A DNA stretch of 32,460 bases from Acidobacteriota bacterium (GCA_018268755.1 JAFDVW010000024.1:5073-37532); one strand, 5' to 3'; shown: positions 1 to 8,308, numbered from the stretch's first letter. Numbers and translations: made by a program. Notes: generated by a model not told the origin, from the sequence alone.

Positions 1-872
1 TCCTGGTGCGTGGCGGCGATGACCCGCACATCCACCTTCACTCTCTGATTGCTGCCCACCGGACGCACTTCTTTTTCCTGCAACACCCGCAACAGCTTGG
101 CCTGCATTTCCAGCGGCAACTCTCCAATTTCATCCAGGAAAATGGTGCCGCCGCTGGCCGCTTGGAACAGTCCCGGCTTGGAGCGCAGCGCTCCGGTAAA
201 AGCCCCCTTCTCGTAGCCGAAGAGTTCGCTTTCAATCAGGGTCGGCACCAGCGAGCCGCAGTCTACCGCCACGAAGGGCCGGCTGGCCATGGAACCGCGG
301 AAGTGGATGGCGCGCGCCACCAGCTCTTTTCCGGTGCCGCTCTCCCCGGTAATCAACACCGGCGTGCGTGTGTCCTTGAGACGCGAGATCATGCGCAGCA
401 CGTCCTGAATTTTGGCCGAGGAACCCACGATGCCGTGAAGATTGGTTTCCGTCTCCATGCGCTCGCGCAGAAACTGGTTCTCTTCCACCAGCCGTACCTT
501 CTCCGCCATGCGCCGCAGGAACAGCCGCAGCTCCTCCAGCGGAGCGAACGGCTTGCTGATGTAGTCGTAGGCCCCCAGCTTCATGGCCTGCACCGCCGTC
601 TCCACCGAACCGTGGCCGGTCATCACCGCCACTTCGGTGTGCGGCAGCAGCTTCTTGACCTGTTCCAGAAATTCCAGGCCTGACATGTGGGGCATGACCA
701 TATCGGTCAGCACCATGTGCGCGGGGTGTTCTTCCAGCAGGGCCAGGGCGGTTTCGCCGCTTTCCGCTTCCAGACAAACGAACCCCAGGGCCTCGCCCAC
801 AGTCATGCAGAGTTTGCGAATACTCTGCTCGTCGTCGACGATCAGCAAGCGGATGCGCAGATCGTCACTCAC
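1..872 (-). CDS. NtrC-family sigma-54 response regulator (3' end outside window)
   Basis: This is a two-component activator of sigma-54 RNA polymerase, running off the left edge after about 290 codons; the family is usually 450-480 residues. The receiver domain covers about residues 7-120, with acidic pair D13/D14, phospho-acceptor D57 (LTDMVMP) and the conserved K in ISKPF. The AAA+ domain follows, with Walker A GESGTGKE, the sigma-54 contact loop GAFTGA and Walker B GGTIFLDEIGELP. The rest of the AAA+ domain and the DNA-binding helix-turn-helix are outside the window. The start is GTG at 872, which overlaps the TGA of the upstream receiver gene (GTGA), so the two are translationally coupled. 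Together with the kinase it forms one operon. A -24/-12 promoter lies in the divergent region beyond the kinase, which makes the chemosensory operon a plausible target; that link is inferred. The family call is secure. Confidence 0.93.
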   Translation of the reverse strand, partial: MSDDLRIRLLIVDDEQSIRKLCMTVGEALGFVCLEAESGETALALLEEHPAHMVLTDMVMPHMSGLEFLEQVKKLLPHTEVAVMTGHGSVETAVQAMKLGAYDYISKPFAPLEELRLFLRRMAEKVRLVEENQFLRERMETETNLHGIVGSSAKIQDVLRMISRLKDTRTPVLITGESGTGKELVARAIHFRGSMASRPFVAVDCGSLVPTLIESELFGYEKGAFTGALRSKPGLFQAASGGTIFLDEIGELPLEMQAKLLRVLQEKEVRPVGSNQRVKVDVRVIAATHQ

Positions 873-1270
873 AGCGCTTTCCCCATGGTTTGTTCGACCA
901 CCGTGATGAATTGCTGCACCCGAAAAGGCTTCTCCACACAGGGGGCGCCGGTCCTCTGCAGGGTGGCCACGGTTTCTTCGTTGGCGATGTCGCCGGTAAT
1001 GAACACCACCCGCGACGCCAGGTCGGGACGGTGCCGCGTGATCCAGGCGTGGACTTCCGCGCCATCCACACCTCCCGGGGTGCGCATGTCCGAGACCACG
1101 CCGAGAAACTCGCCGGACTCCAGCAGGCGCAGCCCATCCACGCCCGATTCCGTGCCCACCACGCTGTAACCGCTGCGCTCCAGCGCGGCCCGCACATAGG
1201 CCATCACGGCCGGCTCGTCTTCAATCAGCAAGACCGGCAGAACCACAGGTTTGATCGCAGGAAGGGTCAT
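869..1270 (-). CDS. Single-domain response regulator (CheY-like receiver)
   Basis: This 133-residue protein is a receiver domain with no output domain. Acidic residues E17, D18 and E19, phospho-acceptor D61 (VVSDMRTP), T92 (FITGD) and K114 (VEKPF) are all present, so it should accept phosphate. It lies between the large histidine kinase and the NtrC-type regulator. Its ATG overlaps the kinase stop (TAATG at 1270) and its TGA overlaps the next GTG start. It may act as an intermediate or a phosphate sink for the kinase, or bind a partner protein; the sequence does not decide which. The short Pro-rich N-terminus before the first strand has no recognisable role. Confidence 0.9.
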   Translation of the reverse strand: MTLPAIKPVVLPVLLIEDEPAVMAYVRAALERSGYSVVGTESGVDGLRLLESGEFLGVVSDMRTPGGVDGAEVHAWITRHRPDLASRVVFITGDIANEETVATLQRTGAPCVEKPFRVQQFITVVEQTMGKAL

Positions 1271-4200
1271 TAGGGTTTCACTCCGACAGCCGCTCCGAGG
1301 GAGGCTTTTTCCGGGACCGCCGGCAGGCGGACGATAAACGTGGCCCCAGCGCGCCCGGAATTGTTGTGACAGGAAATTTCCCCGCCATGTTCACGCACGA
1401 TGCCATAACAAATGCTCAGCCCGAGTCCGGTGCCCTTGCCAACGTCTTTGGTGGTAAAAAATGGATCGAAAATCCGGTCGGGCTGCACGATGCCCTGGCC
1501 GTTGTCCCGGAACGACACTTCCGCGAAGCTCCCCACCCGCGCCGTGGTGATTTCGATCTGCCCCGGCCGGCCGGTGTGTTGCATGGCATCGTAGGCGTTG
1601 TTGAGAATATTGAGAAATACCTGTTGCAACTGATGGGAATCGCCCATCACCTGGGGCAGCTCCTGGTCCAGATGCTCCACTACTTCCACGCCGTGGTTTT
1701 GCAGATCGTAAGCCCGCAATTGCACGGTGCGCCGCAAAATGACGTTGAGCTGCACCGGCACCCGCTGCGGGGGCATCTGCCGGGCAAAACTCAGCAGGTT
1801 TTGCACGATCTGTTTGGTGCGCTGCGCCTCCTGCAAGATCACCCGCAGGTCCTTGCGCGCCGTCTCCGGCAGCTCGGGGTTTTCCATCAGCAGATCGGCG
1901 AACCCCAGAATGGCGGTCAGCGGATTATTGACTTCATGCGCCACCCCCGAGACCAGTTGCCCCACCGCGGCCATCTTTTCCGCATGCATCAGCTTGGCCC
2001 GCAGCAGCGCCGCGTCGGTCACATCGGACATCACCGCCACCACGCTGCTCACCGCCCCCTGCTCGTCCCGCATCGGACTCAGGTTGACGGAGAACTGCCC
2101 CAGCCTGCCGTCACTGCGCACGATCTGCATCTCCAGGTTGTCGACCTGCTGCCCCTCCAGGGTGGCGGCAAAGGCCTCCTGCAACGCGGTGCGCCGGGCG
2201 GCCGATGCCAACTCCATCAGGGGATGCCCCAGCAACGCTTCCTGGCGATACCCGCCTTCCGACCAGCGCCGGTTGGCATAACTGATCAGCCCGGCGGTGT
2301 CCGCCACCAGGATGAAGCTCTGCGTGTTGTTGAGGATCTTTCCCGAAAAATCGCGCTCTCGCTGCAACTCGGCCTGAAAGCTCTTGAGACCGCTGATGTC
2401 GAGCATCACCCCGCGGTATTGCGTGATCTCGCCCTGCGCGTCCCGCACCGCCACGGCATTGATCAACACCTGCACGACGGAACCGTCGCGTCGCCGCAGG
2501 CTCTCTTCCTGATTGCGCACCGCGCCATGCTCGCGCATCCCCGCCGCAAACCGCTCGTACTGGCCGACCTCGAGAAAGACCTGCTGCCGCACGTCCAGCT
2601 GCAGCAGCTCTTCCCGGCCGGTATGGCCCAGCATGCGCACCAGCGCGTCATTCACCTCCACGAAGCGCCCCCCCACGGTGCAGAAGAACAGGCCTTCCTG
2701 GATGTTGTCGAACAGTTCCCGGTAGCGGCGTTCGGCTTCGCGCCGGTCGCTGATGTCTTTCAGCACGTGGATGGTCTGAAAATCATCCTTGCCTTCGGCC
2801 GATACCCGCGAGGTAGACACCAGATAACTGCGGTCCAGCACGGGGTGCACATACTCACCGAAGTTCCCGCCGTCGTCATGGCAAAAAGGACACCGCGAGA
2901 CCGGCAAGCTTCGCCCCATGGTAAGCAGGGCGCCCATCTGGACCCCAAGCAACGCGGCGGGCGCCACTCCGATGAAATCCGCCAGAGAGCGGTTCACTCG
3001 CAAAACTTTATCGGCCCCATCATGCACCACGATGAAATCCGTAATGGCGTCGAAGATTTCGATCCAGTGGCGGTTCGACTGCTCGACCCGGCTGAACAGG
3101 CAGGCGTTCTCCAGCGCAATGGAGGCGTGGCCTGCAATGGCCAGCAACAGGGGCTCGTCCTCGGGAGTCAGCGGCTGAGCGCGGTCCGCCAGGCACAATA
3201 CCCCCACCAGTTCACGGGAAGGCCCAATCAGCGATACCAGCAGGCCATCCGTCCAGCCCAACTGGCCGGCCAGCGCCTCCCCAAAAATGTCCTTGGCGGG
3301 TTGGGCCAGCACCGCCGGCGCATCCCCATGTTTCGCGCGAAATTCTCCCAGGGCCGCTCCCAGGCGCTTGAGGACCAGCGTTCTCTGCTCCCCGGATAGC
3401 GCACTGCCCTGCAGGGCCACCGCCTCCAGCGCCCCCTCCCGCCGCACCGCCAGCATTCCGCCGCGGGCCTGCATCATCTCCGTGACCCGGGCCGTGATCT
3501 CGCCCGCACAATCGGGGACCTGCAAACGGGAATTCAAGGCCTGCGCCAGCTGCATCAGCGCGTCGGCGCGGGCCCGGCTCTGCTGGGCCAGTTCCAGATT
3601 GCGCGTGGCTTCCAGCGCCAGGGCCACCTGCCCGGCCAGGCTGCGCGCCCGCCGGACGTCTTCCCGGGCAATCGGCTTCTGGTCGTTTTTGTCCAGCGCC
3701 CCAAACATGCCCAACACTTTGCCATCCGCGCCCAATAGAGGCACCGCCAAAATCTGCCGCACGCGAAACTTGCGCACCATCTCCAGGTTGGCCCCAGGTA
3801 CCGTCGTGGGATCATCCGTCCAGAACGGCTCTTTGCGCAGTAGGGCGCGCGTCGCTGCCCCTTCCGGGAAGGCCTGCTCAATGGCTTCCGGCTGTCCCCG
3901 TTCTGCCCCCCAACGCACCTGAAAAATCCCCTTCTCCAGGAGCCCCACGAACACCCGGTCGAAGCCCAGAAAGCCGCCGGCCCGTTGCACAAAGCCCTGC
4001 AGAAAACCGTTGAGATTGCCGATGGCCCCCAGTTCGGCGGTGATTTCCAGCAGGCCATGCAGCTCTTCCGCCTGCGCCCTGGCCGTGGTGTAGAGCTCCG
4101 CGTTGGCAATGGCTACCGCCCCCAGGCTGGCCACCGCCGAGAGTAGTGATTTCTCTTCCGCGCTGAAGGGACCTTCCTGGCGGGGATAGACCAGCACCAC

Positions 4201-5112
4201 GCCGGTCGCATGAGCCGTGCGCAGGGGCGCGGCCAACAAACTTCCCGGCGGCACCAACTCCCCCAGCGCGTGCCGCGCCGGGTCTATGGCCACTGTAATG
4301 GGCTCGCCCACCGCCGCCACGCGCAACGCCAGGTCAGTGGCGAAACTCAGGCCGCGATGCTCATAGCGGGAGCGCACGGCGGCCGCCAGCTGCGGTGAAT
4401 CCGCCCCCACCGCCTGCAGCCGGACCTCGTTGCCTTCACCCAGCAGCACGCATACCAGGCGCGTGCGCAGCAGGTTCCGCAAACGGTCGGCCATCGCCTC
4501 CATGACCGCCGCCACGTCCGGCAGGCAGTGCAGGACTTGCGCCACCTCAGCCAGAATCTCCGCCCGGCGATGCTCCACCTGCGCCGCCTGCGTAAGCCGG
4601 TTGGCTTCCAACAGGCTGCCCAATTGCCCGGTGAGAATGGTGGCCTGAGCGGCCATCTCCTCGTTGAAGCTGCCGGGCGTCGCACTATACACAAAGGCCG
4701 CGCTGCCCAGCACTTCGTTGCTGACCACCAGCGGCACGGCCAGCACCGCGCGCGCCCCAGGCTCGTTCACTTCTCCCGCGATTTGCCCCGGTTGGTTGGA
4801 GAACACCGGTTGCCGCTTCTGCACCGCTTCGGTCACCAGGGCCGCTTCGCCGAGCTTGAGGCGGCGCCCGCGGAACTGCTCCGCCCGCCAGCCGTCCGCT
4901 TCCAGCCCCATCAGTTCGCCGCTCGCCGTGCTCTGCCAGAAGTAGACGCCATCCACTTGAAAGAAACTGCGCGAAGCCCGGCAGAAGGAGGCGATCAACG
5001 CAGCGGGATTACCACTCTGCGCAGTGGCGGAGAGTTGCGACAACAGCCTCTCCCAGGCCACGCCCCCAGGGGGCGAGGCGCCAGCCATCAACGTCAGATC
5101 TCTGGCTTGCAT
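1270..5112 (-). CDS. Multi-GAF/PAS sensor histidine kinase
   Basis: This is a 1280-residue soluble kinase with no signal peptide or membrane segment, so it should sense a cytoplasmic cue. Four GAF-like regions can be made out at roughly residues 20-170, 190-340, 350-500 and 515-670. Three PAS domains follow at about 680-790, 800-910 and 920-1035. The catalytic core is typical: H-box with H1059 (GVAHEVNNP), N-box NILNNAYDAM near 1169-1178, G1 DNGQGI, F-box FDPFFTTK and G2 GKGTGLGLS. The kinase class with HEVNNPL commonly pairs with NtrC-type regulators, which agrees with the operon. The first PAS contains C741, C744 and H745 (CPFCH), which could bind a metal or be redox-active. The gene is first in a three-gene operon and is divergent from the chemosensory operon. 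The GAF boundaries are approximate, and the ligand is unknown. Confidence 0.93.
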   Translation of the reverse strand: MQARDLTLMAGASPPGGVAWERLLSQLSATAQSGNPAALIASFCRASRSFFQVDGVYFWQSTASGELMGLEADGWRAEQFRGRRLKLGEAALVTEAVQKRQPVFSNQPGQIAGEVNEPGARAVLAVPLVVSNEVLGSAAFVYSATPGSFNEEMAAQATILTGQLGSLLEANRLTQAAQVEHRRAEILAEVAQVLHCLPDVAAVMEAMADRLRNLLRTRLVCVLLGEGNEVRLQAVGADSPQLAAAVRSRYEHRGLSFATDLALRVAAVGEPITVAIDPARHALGELVPPGSLLAAPLRTAHATGVVLVYPRQEGPFSAEEKSLLSAVASLGAVAIANAELYTTARAQAEELHGLLEITAELGAIGNLNGFLQGFVQRAGGFLGFDRVFVGLLEKGIFQVRWGAERGQPEAIEQAFPEGAATRALLRKEPFWTDDPTTVPGANLEMVRKFRVRQILAVPLLGADGKVLGMFGALDKNDQKPIAREDVRRARSLAGQVALALEATRNLELAQQSRARADALMQLAQALNSRLQVPDCAGEITARVTEMMQARGGMLAVRREGALEAVALQGSALSGEQRTLVLKRLGAALGEFRAKHGDAPAVLAQPAKDIFGEALAGQLGWTDGLLVSLIGPSRELVGVLCLADRAQPLTPEDEPLLLAIAGHASIALENACLFSRVEQSNRHWIEIFDAITDFIVVHDGADKVLRVNRSLADFIGVAPAALLGVQMGALLTMGRSLPVSRCPFCHDDGGNFGEYVHPVLDRSYLVSTSRVSAEGKDDFQTIHVLKDISDRREAERRYRELFDNIQEGLFFCTVGGRFVEVNDALVRMLGHTGREELLQLDVRQQVFLEVGQYERFAAGMREHGAVRNQEESLRRRDGSVVQVLINAVAVRDAQGEITQYRGVMLDISGLKSFQAELQRERDFSGKILNNTQSFILVADTAGLISYANRRWSEGGYRQEALLGHPLMELASAARRTALQEAFAATLEGQQVDNLEMQIVRSDGRLGQFSVNLSPMRDEQGAVSSVVAVMSDVTDAALLRAKLMHAEKMAAVGQLVSGVAHEVNNPLTAILGFADLLMENPELPETARKDLRVILQEAQRTKQIVQNLLSFARQMPPQRVPVQLNVILRRTVQLRAYDLQNHGVEVVEHLDQELPQVMGDSHQLQQVFLNILNNAYDAMQHTGRPGQIEITTARVGSFAEVSFRDNGQGIVQPDRIFDPFFTTKDVGKGTGLGLSICYGIVREHGGEISCHNNSGRAGATFIVRLPAVPEKASLGAAVGVKP

Positions 5113-5254
5113 GGTTAGAGCGGCACCACCGCAACATCACAGACCCAAGTTATTGAATATACAGGCCTAAGTATCGAATCCATCTCAATTTGAGTCAAGT
5201 TCCGAACGACCAGGGGGTGTCTACTTGGGAAATCCCACTGTGGAGTCGAAAAGC

Positions 5255-5289
5255 GTCTCATCCTGAGAAAATGCGCCCGGCAATGAGAC
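5255..5289. promoter_or_regulatory. Candidate activator-binding dyad (GTCTCAT-N21-ATGAGAC)
   Basis: A perfect 7-base inverted repeat, GTCTCAT at 5255-5261 and ATGAGAC at 5283-5289, lies about 135-170 bases upstream of the predicted transcription start of the chemosensory operon. That is the usual distance for enhancer sites of sigma-54 activators. The 21-base gap gives arm centres about 28 bases apart. The arms match exactly; the role as a binding site is inferred. Confidence 0.4.
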
Positions 5290-5398
5290 AAATTTCTTCC
5301 GCCCGGGCTTACCCCACCACCCGATAAAATCCACATAAATAATTATTATTCATATAGTTACAAGGACGCGCTCCACCCCATCTCCCCTCCCCCCAAGG

Positions 5399-5415
5399 TG
5401 GCATTGGCGTTGCAT
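5399..5415 (+). promoter_or_regulatory. Sigma-54 (-24/-12) promoter of the chemosensory operon
   Basis: The motif TGGCATTGGCGTTGCAT has the invariant GG (5400-5401) and GC (5412-5413) separated by exactly 10 bases, and the flanking TTGCAT box is consensus. Only the sixth base (T for C) of the -24 box departs from TGGCAC. Transcription would start near 5425, giving a leader of about 27 bases before the GTG at 5452, with a strong ribosome-binding site in between. An NtrC-type activator is encoded divergently upstream. Confidence 0.75.
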
Positions 5416-5451
5416 TTAGGGAGAGTCGACGTCATTCCCAAGGAGGGAAAC

Positions 5452-5799
5452 GTGTCTGCAAGGCTGATCGGTCGCTGGCTGTCCCTGGCAGCTTTTGGGT
5501 TGGCTCTAGTCCTGGCGCCTTCTTCCCCGGCATGGGGACAGCAGGAAGAGCTCAGTCGCAAGGTCAAAAGCAGGGTCAATCCGGTGTATCCGGAGATCGC
5601 CCGTCGCATGTCGATCACCGGAGTGGTCAAGGTGGAGGTCATTGTCGCCCCCAACGGAAATGTCAAGACCACCAAGATTGTGGGCGGCCATCCCGTGCTG
5701 GCGACGGCAGCGGTGGATGCGGTCAAGAAGTGGAAGTTTGAGCCGGCCTCGGCCGAGAGCACCGGCATTGTCGAATTCAAGTTTGCCACGCAGGAGTAA
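5452..5799 (+). CDS. Small exported protein with TonB C-terminal domain
   Basis: The protein is 115 residues: a hydrophobic signal-like N-terminus (about residues 8-27, ending near PAWGQ) followed directly by a TonB_C domain. The TonB_C motifs are NPVYPEIARR, GVVKVEVIVAPNG and a VKKWKFEPA-like end. TonB normally carries energy from the inner membrane to outer-membrane receptors. Here there is no proline-rich spacer, so the domain would sit free in the periplasm or close to the membrane. GTG at 5452 was chosen because AGGAGGG at 5441-5447 lies just before it; the in-frame GTG at 5398 overlaps the sigma-54 promoter and lies before its transcription start. It is the first gene of the chemosensory operon, 26 bases before the methyl-accepting protein. 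A role in sensing or in envelope signalling is possible, but nothing in the sequence shows it. Confidence 0.85.
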   Translation: MSARLIGRWLSLAAFGLALVLAPSSPAWGQQEELSRKVKSRVNPVYPEIARRMSITGVVKVEVIVAPNGNVKTTKIVGGHPVLATAAVDAVKKWKFEPASAESTGIVEFKFATQE

Positions 5800-5825
5800 G
5801 CGGCCACGGCCGCGGGAGGAACGCG

Positions 5826-7787
5826 ATGACAATTGGCAAGAAACTCTACATGAACTTTGGAGCCGTCCTTGCGATGGTCGTGGTGCTGTTCCTGTTCAAT
5901 TACTTCGCGGTGCAGCGCGAACACACCACCAAGGCAGCAGCCTACCAGGCCTTGCGGCTGGCCGAGTCTACCGACCAGATCAAGTTCCAGATGATGCAGA
6001 ACCGGCTTTACCTGGGCAACTACCTGCTGAGCGGGGACACCCGGGAAGCCGACAAGACCACCGAGGGCATTCACAGCCTGGCCGACAAGCTCAAACAGAC
6101 CGAGTCCCTGGCCAACTCGGACCAGCAGCGCAACTCCATTCAGCAGGTGCTGCAGACCGAGCAGGGATGGGCCCGCGATTTCGCCGCGCCCCTGGTGGAA
6201 AAACGCAAACAGGTGGATTCGGGCAACGCCACCGTGGCCGAGCTGCAGATTTTCTATCTCCAGAAAGATGCCGGGGCGTGGGTCAAGACCGCCACCGAGT
6301 ATCTCGACCAGGTGGACCAGGAGAGCCGGCGGGTCCTGGAAGACCGCCGCAAGTCGGATGAAACCGCGGCCACCTTCACCATCGTGATCACTCTGTTCAG
6401 CACGCTGCTGGCGCTGGGCGCCGGCGTGTTCATTGCCTATCGCACCTCGCAATCCATCACCGAACCCCTGGACAACCTGATCACCGTGGCCCGCCAGATC
6501 GGCAACACCGGCGATCTCGACCACGAAATCGACATCAAACGCAACGACGAAATTGGCGAGCTGGCCCGCACCTTCAACACCATGGTGACCTATCTGAAGG
6601 AAATGGCGGGCGTTTCCGAGGCCATCGCCGGCGGGAACCTGACGCTGGATGTGCAGCCTCGCTCCAAGAACGACACCCTGGGCAACGCTTTTGCCCGCAT
6701 GACCGAAGGTCTGCGCAGCCTGGTGCGCAACGTGCGCGACGCGGCTTCCCAGGTGGCCAGCGCCTCCAGCCAGGTGGCCGGCGCCTCCGATGAATCTGCC
6801 AAGATCAGCCTGCAGACTTCTTCCGCCATCGACGAAGTCACCAGCACCATGCACGAAATGAGCGTCAACGTGCAGAACATGGTCAAGAACACCCAGACCC
6901 AGGCTTCCAGCGTCAGCGAAACTTCGGCTTCCATCGACCAGATGGTGGCCTCCATTCAGCGCGTGGCCGACACCGCCAAAGTGCTGCTCGACATCTCCAA
7001 CCGTTCGCGCGAAGAGGTGCACAACGGCATTTCCACCATGGACAAGGCCACCGACGGCCTGAACAAGATCAACATCACGATCCAGGCCTCGGGAGAGATC
7101 ATTGACATTCTGGGCCAGCGCGCCGACGACATCGGCAAGATCATCGAAGTCATCGACGACCTGGCTGAGCAGACCAATCTGCTGGCGCTGAACGCCGCCA
7201 TTGAGGCCGCTCGCGCCGGCGAACACGGACTGGGCTTCGCCGTCGTGGCCGACGAAGTGCGCAAGCTGGCGGAGAAATCCGCGCAGTCCACCAAGGAAAT
7301 TTCTGAGCTCATCCAGAGCATTCAGAAAGAGGCCCGCAAGGCGGTCGAGAACATGGACCGCAGCACCAGCATCGTGAATGAAGGCCTCAACCTGGGCCAG
7401 GACCTGAACACCGCCCTCAAGAAGATCGCCAACGTGGTGACTGAGGTCTACAAGTTCGCCCAGGAGATCGGCGCCGCCACCAACGAGCAGTCGCACGGCT
7501 CCTCGCAGATCGCCCGGGCCACCACCCGCCTCAACGAAATCACCCACGAGATCAACTCCTCCGTGGAAGAACAGGCTTCCGGAGCGCACGCCGTGGTCAA
7601 AGCCATGGAGCGCATGCGCGAGCTGGTGCAGCAGACCACCTCCGGCAGCACGGAACTGGCGGCTTCGGCCGAGCAGATGTCCAAGATGTCGCGCGATCTG
7701 CTGGAATCGATGGACCGCTTCACTCTGGAGCAAATCGAGCGCGCCCTGGGCCGCAGTGCGGCGCGGGCGGCGGGGGCGCGGGCCTGA
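5826..7787 (+). CDS. Methyl-accepting chemotaxis protein with tandem HAMP domains
   Basis: This 653-residue membrane chemoreceptor has a first membrane helix at about residues 10-28, a helical periplasmic sensor at 29-182 (four-helix-bundle or CHASE3-like) and a second membrane helix at about 183-205. A HAMP domain follows at 206-260, then a second HAMP-like unit (about 261-300, DxxGNAFARMTEGLRSL pattern). The long coiled-coil signalling domain has the conserved hairpin tip at about 442-475 (DLAEQTNLLALNAAIEAAR), which contacts CheA and CheW. It has no C-terminal CheR-tethering pentapeptide; it ends in an Ala/Arg-rich tail. GGAGG lies 6 bases before the ATG. It is the only receptor in the operon and so probably the main input to the CheA encoded downstream. 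Confidence 0.95.
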   Translation: MTIGKKLYMNFGAVLAMVVVLFLFNYFAVQREHTTKAAAYQALRLAESTDQIKFQMMQNRLYLGNYLLSGDTREADKTTEGIHSLADKLKQTESLANSDQQRNSIQQVLQTEQGWARDFAAPLVEKRKQVDSGNATVAELQIFYLQKDAGAWVKTATEYLDQVDQESRRVLEDRRKSDETAATFTIVITLFSTLLALGAGVFIAYRTSQSITEPLDNLITVARQIGNTGDLDHEIDIKRNDEIGELARTFNTMVTYLKEMAGVSEAIAGGNLTLDVQPRSKNDTLGNAFARMTEGLRSLVRNVRDAASQVASASSQVAGASDESAKISLQTSSAIDEVTSTMHEMSVNVQNMVKNTQTQASSVSETSASIDQMVASIQRVADTAKVLLDISNRSREEVHNGISTMDKATDGLNKINITIQASGEIIDILGQRADDIGKIIEVIDDLAEQTNLLALNAAIEAARAGEHGLGFAVVADEVRKLAEKSAQSTKEISELIQSIQKEARKAVENMDRSTSIVNEGLNLGQDLNTALKKIANVVTEVYKFAQEIGAATNEQSHGSSQIARATTRLNEITHEINSSVEEQASGAHAVVKAMERMRELVQQTTSGSTELAASAEQMSKMSRDLLESMDRFTLEQIERALGRSAARAAGARA

Positions 7788-7789
7788 AC

Positions 7790-8290
7790 ATGGTTACCGT
7801 CCTCAATCGCGAATGGCATGTCGTGGGATTTCGCGTGGGCCGCGAAACCTATGGCGTTCCCATCACCTCCTTGCATGAGATCGTGCGCGTTCCGGAAATC
7901 ACCGCGGTCCCCGATGCGCCGCCCTATGTGGAAGGCGTCATCAACCTGCGCGGCAAAATTGTTTCCGTCATCGACCTGCGCAAGCGCTTTGGCGAGAAGT
8001 CGCAGACGCCCGGCAAAAGCAATCGCATTCTGGTGGTGGAGCACAACGGACGGCTGTGCGGACTGATCGTGGATTCCGCCTCCGAAGTGCTCAAAATCCC
8101 CGCCGCCGACGTGGAGCCCGCCTCCACCGTCTTTCAGGAGGGCGGCTTGAACTGCGTCACCGGACTGGGAAAGATCCAGGGACGCCTGGTCGTGCTGCTG
8201 GATATGGCCCGGCTGCTCGACCTCAGTGGGGACAAAACCCCGGAAAACAAAATTACGGAGCAGGCGCGTGGCGCGGCCGGATCGCGGTAA
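7790..8290 (+). CDS. cheW: Chemotaxis coupling protein CheW
   Basis: CheW is a 166-residue adaptor that links receptors to CheA in the cytoplasmic array. A single CheW domain spans about residues 8-145, with the typical segments YGVPITSLHEIVRVPEIT, VEGVINLRGKIVSVIDLRK and CGLIVDSASEVLKIP. The Asn-Leu-Arg-Gly turn at the second segment is the classic signature. It starts 2 bases after the receptor stop codon, so it is translationally coupled. The last 20 residues are a polar tail outside the domain. Confidence 0.96.
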   Translation: MVTVLNREWHVVGFRVGRETYGVPITSLHEIVRVPEITAVPDAPPYVEGVINLRGKIVSVIDLRKRFGEKSQTPGKSNRILVVEHNGRLCGLIVDSASEVLKIPAADVEPASTVFQEGGLNCVTGLGKIQGRLVVLLDMARLLDLSGDKTPENKITEQARGAAGSR

Positions 8291-8308
8291 ACAGGAGCCC
8301 ATTCTCGT

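Larger units (their letters stand above)
5113..5451. other. Divergent regulatory region
   Basis: This 339-base gap separates the minus-strand kinase operon from the plus-strand chemosensory operon. It holds a dyad (5255-5289), an AT-rich stretch around 5325-5360 that could be a bend or IHF-type site, and a sigma-54 promoter (5399-5415). A smaller palindrome, CTCAATTTGAG, lies at 5184-5194. I see no convincing promoter for the kinase direction. The short open frame at 5115-5336 on the minus strand has no recognisable protein features. Confidence 0.7.

Noticed and set aside
1366..3399. 677-codon open frame antisense to the sensor kinase
   Set aside because: Rich in His, Arg and Gln with no domain pattern; the kinase core on the other strand is clear.
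5115..5336. 73-codon frame upstream of the sensor kinase
   Set aside because: No ribosome-binding site or domain; it covers the enhancer-like dyad.
5398..5451. Longer N-terminus for the TonB-domain protein from GTG 5398
   Set aside because: It would place the start codon inside the -24 promoter box; GTG 5452 has a strong ribosome-binding site and gives a normal signal peptide.
5358..7733. 791-codon open frame antisense to the receptor gene
   Set aside because: It is a shadow of high third-position GC; its translation is Gly/His/Leu-rich low-complexity sequence and the opposite strand encodes an unmistakable receptor.
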